From Silene latifolia (lineage: Eukaryota; Streptophyta; Magnoliopsida; Caryophyllales; Caryophyllaceae), in the NCBI RefSeq assembly GCF_048544455.1, contig NC_133538.1, forward strand, positions 348,658-412,657: 64,000 nucleotides of DNA, given 5' to 3'. The translations under genes were made by a program, and so were the position numbers. Below the pieces are notes generated by a model. That model ran no database searches, was not told the DNA's origin, and was given only the letters and a program-made list of their open reading frames with translations. The stretch's first letter is position 1, and every line of letters starts with the position of its first letter. Positions 59,411 through 64,000 of the stretch are shown one piece after another.

Positions 59411-60180
59411 ATTTAAAATTTCTCCCACTCAATGTAAAACAATTTGCAGATCTGGATCCGCAAAGGTCGTATTTTACAATCGATCTGTATCTAGAGTGGT
59501 TTCCCCGACTAGAGAGTAACTTAACTGATAAACCGAATCCGTATCCGAGCATGGCCATGCATTTCGATTCTGACTCCTCGAGTGGCCCTGAGAAATATCG
59601 AGTACCCGATAAAGGCTGAATATTTCCTTCAACTCGAACTCCTTCCGATCTAAGCACAAAGATGAAATGACCCGAGACAATCTACTTGGCCCCCTGTTAC
59701 GGATGACCGTGAGAAAGAAACCAAAGTCACCCAAAATCTGCCTTAGTCTCTAGAGACAATCGATAGTCAAAAGAATCGACTCTTAGGATCACCATGGAGG
59801 TCCTATCCACGACCGGGCATCGAATGTTATAAAACATTTAGGACTCCACGTCGATGTCACAATTGTGTCCTACGAAATATCCGTATAAATCGCCTCTGTG
59901 ATTGGTCAGTCAACCTGTTGACTTATGGCTAGTTGAACCCACCATCAACCAACGTCACAAAATAATTGCCAGAGTTATCAGCTCATGTGGGCAATTAAGG
60001 ACTAAAAAAATATAATGTTTTTGCAGTTCACTTTGTGGTGTTCAAAATTTGTCGTACAAATCCACATGAAAAACAAAATATAGATATATAAAATATCAAA
60101 ACGATGATGTTGTATAGAGTACAAAAGCGAATGAAACTAATCCATAAAAGAGTACTACAACTTAGGAACACGTTTAATTC
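59411..60180 (-). other. copia-2 3' non-coding region
   Basis: No gene; aligns by eye with 32162-32929 of copia-1. Confidence 0.55.
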
Positions 60181-63100
60181 CCATGGAATTAACGTGCCCT
60201 TCATGCTTATCTTGTCGTAATGCTTTAGTGAGAGGATCTCGCTATGTTATCATCTCAGTAGCAATCTTTTCTATCACTACATTGTTTTTGCTCCACGTAA
60301 TCCCGGATTAGATGAGCTTTCCGTTGTACATGTCTAGACTTGTTGCTAGACTTTGGCTCCTTAGCTTGGAAGATGGCACCACTATTGTCGCAATAGATGG
60401 TGATCGGGTCATTCGAACTAGGCACTACAGATAGCCCATGTAAGAATTGACGCATCCATATCGCTTCCTTTGTAGCTTCAGACGCGGCATAGTACTCGGA
60501 CTCAGTCGTAGAATCTGCTGTAACAGTTTGTTTCGAACTCTTCCACCGATCATAACGCCATTAAGAGTAAAAACGAATCCGACGAGATTTCGAGTCATCA
60601 CGATCCGTTTGGAAGCTAGCATCTGCGTAACCGGTTGCGCATAGCTTTTGTTCGCCTCCATAAGTCAATGCCCAATCTTTAGTCCTCCGTAGGTACTTAA
60701 GAATGTTCTTGACAGCCAACCAATGTGATTCACCTGGATGCTGTTGGAATCGACTTGTCATACTCAATGCATATGCCACGTCGGGACGTGTGCATATCAT
60801 GGCATACATGATAGATCCTATTGCCGAGGCATAAGGTATCCGTGCCATGCGCTCTTTCTCTTCCGGTGTCTCCGGTGCCCGAGACTTGCTCAAATGCACC
60901 CCCCGGAGACATAGGAAGGAACCCCTTCTTGGAGTTAGTCATGTTTGAATCTCTCTAGGACTTTGTCTATGTAAGACTCTGATGAGAGATAGCATCCGTC
61001 GTGATCTATCTCGATAGATACGGATGCCTAGAATTCTTTGTGCCTCTCCCAGATCTTTCATCTGGAAATGGTTTTTCAACCATACTTTCACCGAAGTTAA
61101 GAGAGGTATGTCATTCCCAATCAGGAGTATGTCGTCAACATACAATATTAGGAAGACAATCTTGCTCCCACTCGACTTGATATATAAACATGGTTCCTCG
61201 ACTGATCGAGTGAATCCATTTTCTTTTATCACTTGGTCGAAGCGATGATTCCAACTCCTTGATGCTTGCTTAAGTCCATAAATGGAACGCTTAAGCTTGC
61301 ACACTTTCTTAGGATGTTCTGGATCGATAAAACCTTCGGGTTGTACCATGTACAACTCTTCCTCCAAAAAGCCGTTTAAGAAGGCGGTTTTCACGTCCAT
61401 TTGCCAAATTTCATAGTCATGAAAAGCGGCAATCGCTAAGATAATCCGGATGGAACGCAACATGACTACGGGTGCAAAAATCTCATCGTAGTGCAAACCT
61501 GGCACTTGGGTGAAACCTTTTGCAACTAGTCGTGCTTTGTAGATATCTTGTTGACCTTCCACCGAATGCTTTATCTTGTAAAGCCATTTGCATTGAAGGG
61601 GACGAACCTTAGCATGTAAGTCAACAAGATCCCATACGTTGTTCTCATACATAGAGTCCATCTCGGATTTCATGGCCTCAAGCCATAGTTTCGAGTCGGA
61701 ATCGGTCACGGCACCTTTATAGGTTGCGGGTTCACTACTCGTTAAGAGTAGAACGTCATCTATGTCATGTTCCTCGACCATACCAATGTATCTGTCCGGA
61801 GGAATAGAGACTCTTCCCGACCTCCTAGGTTCCTCAGGAATATTTACCGCAGCCGGGATTGAAGGAATAGGTTCCTCCAATGGTTGCTCGGTGTTTGGTT
61901 CGGGAATCTCCGACAGGTCGAAGGTTCTATCACTCTTTGCATTCTCGAGAAATTCCTTCTCTAAGAATGTCGCACTCGCCGCAACAAAAACACGTTGTTC
62001 GGTTGGCGAATAGAAGTAATGACCACGTGATCCTTTAGGATAACCTATAAAGTATGTCTTGACCGATCGCGGGCCGAGCTTATCTTCAGGTCTCCACTTG
62101 ACATAAGCCTCGCAGCCCCAAACCCGTATAAAGGACAAGTTAGGGACCGTTCCCTTCCATAGTTCATATGGAGTTTTGTCAACAGCTTTAGACGGACTTC
62201 GGTTAAGTATTAGAGCGGCTGACAAAAGAGCATAACCCCATAATGAATCAGGTAAAACCGTGTGACTCATCATGGATCGAACCATATCAAGTAGTGTTCG
62301 ATTTCTCCGTTCGGACACACCATTTAGCCGAGGTGTTCCAGTGGAGTTAATCGTAGGGCGATCCCACAGTCTTTAAGATGTTGATCAAACTCGTGAGAAA
62401 GATACTCGCCACCACGATCTGAACGTAGTGTTTTTATCTTTCTACCAAGTAGGTTCTGTACCCTATTTTGGTATTCTTTGAATTTCTCAAAGGATTCACT
62501 TTTGTGCTTCATTAAGTAGACATAACCATATCTACTTAAATCATCCGTGAAAGTGATGAAATACCTATAGCCTTCTCGTGCGGTGATTGACATAGGTCCA
62601 CATACATCTCGTGTATGAGCCCTAATAGGTCAACAGCGCGCATTCCAACACCTTTGAAGGAAATACGAGTCATCTTACCGATGAGACATGATTCACACGT
62701 GCCAAATGATTGAAAATCAAAGGCCGAGATAGCTCCATTTTTAATGAGCTGTTTTACGCGTTTCTCATTAATGTGTCCCATGCGGCAGTGCCATAGATAT
62801 GTTTGATCTTTATCACCTACCTTCAACCTTTTATTCATTACGTGTAATATTTCGTTGCCCCGATCTAAAACATAAATTCCGTTCAAGGAGACTGCCTTGC
62901 CATAAATCATATTGTGTAAAGAGAAAATGCAAGCATTATTTTCTATTACAAATGAAAAACCAAGTTTGTCAAGTGCGAAACCGAAATAATGTTTTTCGAA
63001 AGACTAGGAACATAATAGCAATCATATAATGATAACTCAAATCCGCTAGGAAGCTGGATCACATATGTCCCCTTTGAGATGGCAGCCACTCTTGCTCCAT

Positions 63101-64000
63101 TCCCAACACGCAGGTCAACCTCACCCTTTACGAGAGGCTCGAGATTTCGGAGGCCCTGCACATGATTACACAGATGAGAACCACAACCAGTATCTAGTAC
63201 CCAAGTTCCGTAACTTGCATGGTTAATCTCAATCATATGAATAAAAGTAGAAGGAGAAGACATACCAACAGGTTTAACGCGACCCGCTTTTATGTCCTCA
63301 TGATAAACAGGACATGTCCGCCTCCAATGCCCATCTTGTGGCGGTGATGGCATTCCATGTTTTCGGTTTTGCTCTTTGTCGCGCCTGATGAGTTGCTCGA
63401 CTCACCAGGCCCACTCTTACCTGGACCCGACTTCTTAAACTTCGGTTTACCTACCGCTAGGTTTGCCTGAGCTTTGCCCTTACCTTTCCCTTTGTTTGAC
63501 ACAACGAGAACATCCTGTTTCATGCTCCCACCGAAGCTTCATGTCCTTCTCGGTCTGTACGAGAAGGGAGTGCAATTCATGGGGAGTTTTCTTCAAATCA
63601 TTCATATAGTAATTCGCTCTAAATTGCGAATAACCATCGTGGAGTGAATGAAGAATACGGTCGATAACAATATTCTCGCTGATGTTACGATTAAAGGTCT
63701 CCGCTTTCTCGACATTCTCAATCATGCTGAGAATGTGTGGGCTAACCGGTTGGCCCTTCTGGAGTCTCGCATCAAAGAAGCGAGTGGTATGCTCATAGGT
63801 CACGATTCTCGGTGCTTTCGAGAATTCCTTAGTGAGCGTGGTGAAAATCTTGTTTGCACCATGGGCTATGAAGCGTTTCCGCAAATTGGATTCCATTGCA
63901 AAAATGAGTACGTTTTTAATCGCACCCGCTTCCATACGAAATCATTAAACTTGGTGATTTCAAAGACTCTGGCCGTGGGACCTGGGTTTGCGGGAGTGGC
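60181..64000 (-). pseudogene. gag-pol: copia-2 gag-pol, partial, frameshifted
   Basis: Minus-strand order: Gag core (63935-63480), a damaged knuckle (MECHHRHK, about 63350), protease WVLDTGCGSHLCN (about 63200), integrase LWHCRMGHINEKRV (about 62800) and GYRYFITFTDDLSRYGY with LRSDRGGEYLSHEF, then SERRNRTLLDMVRS (62318). RT contains KARLVAKGFTQ, DVKTAFLNGFLEEE and an intact YVDDILL. A frameshift occurs near 60960. RNase H carries TGYADASFQTDRDD, ADSTTESEYYAAS and IYCDNSGAI, the part missing from copia-1, with a further break near 60550. The tail DKHEGHV is at about 60200. Gag continues beyond the window. Confidence 0.9.

Larger units (their letters stand above)
58301..64000 (-). mobile_element. 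copia-2: Ty1/copia element, 5' end outside window
   Basis: Same family as copia-1, opposite orientation. The 3' LTR is at 58301-59286; coding sequence runs from beyond 64000 down to about 60180. It is inserted into the E3 3' LTR. It carries fewer lesions than copia-1 and keeps the YVDD motif, but has frameshifts, so it is probably inactive. Confidence 0.92.

Overview
The window is repeat-dense plant nuclear DNA, almost certainly from a eudicot. The evidence is plant-type LTR retrotransposons with tRNA primer sites, Stowaway-like, PIF/Harbinger and CACTA DNA elements, an L1-type LINE tail, and AT-rich spacers full of microsatellites. No intact host gene is visible. The species cannot be fixed from sequence alone. 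Element names E1 to E4 and copia-1/2 are local labels used throughout.

Layout. (1) 1-11780, minus strand: E1, a young Tat-like Ty3/gypsy element with about 3.3 kb LTRs (the left one is cut by the window edge) and only a gag gene. (2) 11781-16323: small relics. These are a palindromic MITE, a 5'-truncated LINE with a perfect 18-bp target duplication, a Stowaway MITE, LRR and receptor-kinase fragments, and one CACTA terminus. (3) 16324-20368, minus: E2, the 5' half of a chromovirus-like gypsy element, cut inside RT exactly at the CACTA end. (4) 20370-25659: Stowaway remnant, decayed RING-H2 gene, and a PIF/Harbinger element with an interrupted transposase and nested MITEs. (5) 25660-33936, plus: copia-1, complete with TSD ATATC, inserted beside or within an intron of a decayed DUF1985/Ulp1-like gene whose exons lie at 34029-34799. 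(6) 35077-38702: LTR-like fragment, microsatellites and two related elements abutting (TA)n. (7) 38703-58300, plus: E3, an Athila-like element with gag, protease and the Athila-type third ORF but no RT or integrase. Its 3' LTR is split by E4 (48936-58212, minus, TSD GGACT), which has protease and an intact 957-residue RT/RNase H/integrase frame but has lost the capsid part of gag. (8) 58301-64000, minus: copia-2, also inserted in the E3 3' LTR and running off the window.

Most interesting signal. A palindrome with core CTCGATCGAG (often ACTCGATCGAGT) occurs about 65-70 times by eye, in ten clusters of roughly 5-9 copies. It lies in LTRs, leaders, coding linkers and 3' regions of three gypsy elements from two lineages (E2, E3, E4) and is absent from E1, both copias and the DNA elements. 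In coding regions it is read as Arg/Ser-rich linker. E3 and E4 have complementary coding capacity and share the primer-site type, leader, 3' hairpins (with compensatory base changes) and polypurine motifs. They look like partners in which E3-type elements could supply Gag and E4-type elements Pol.
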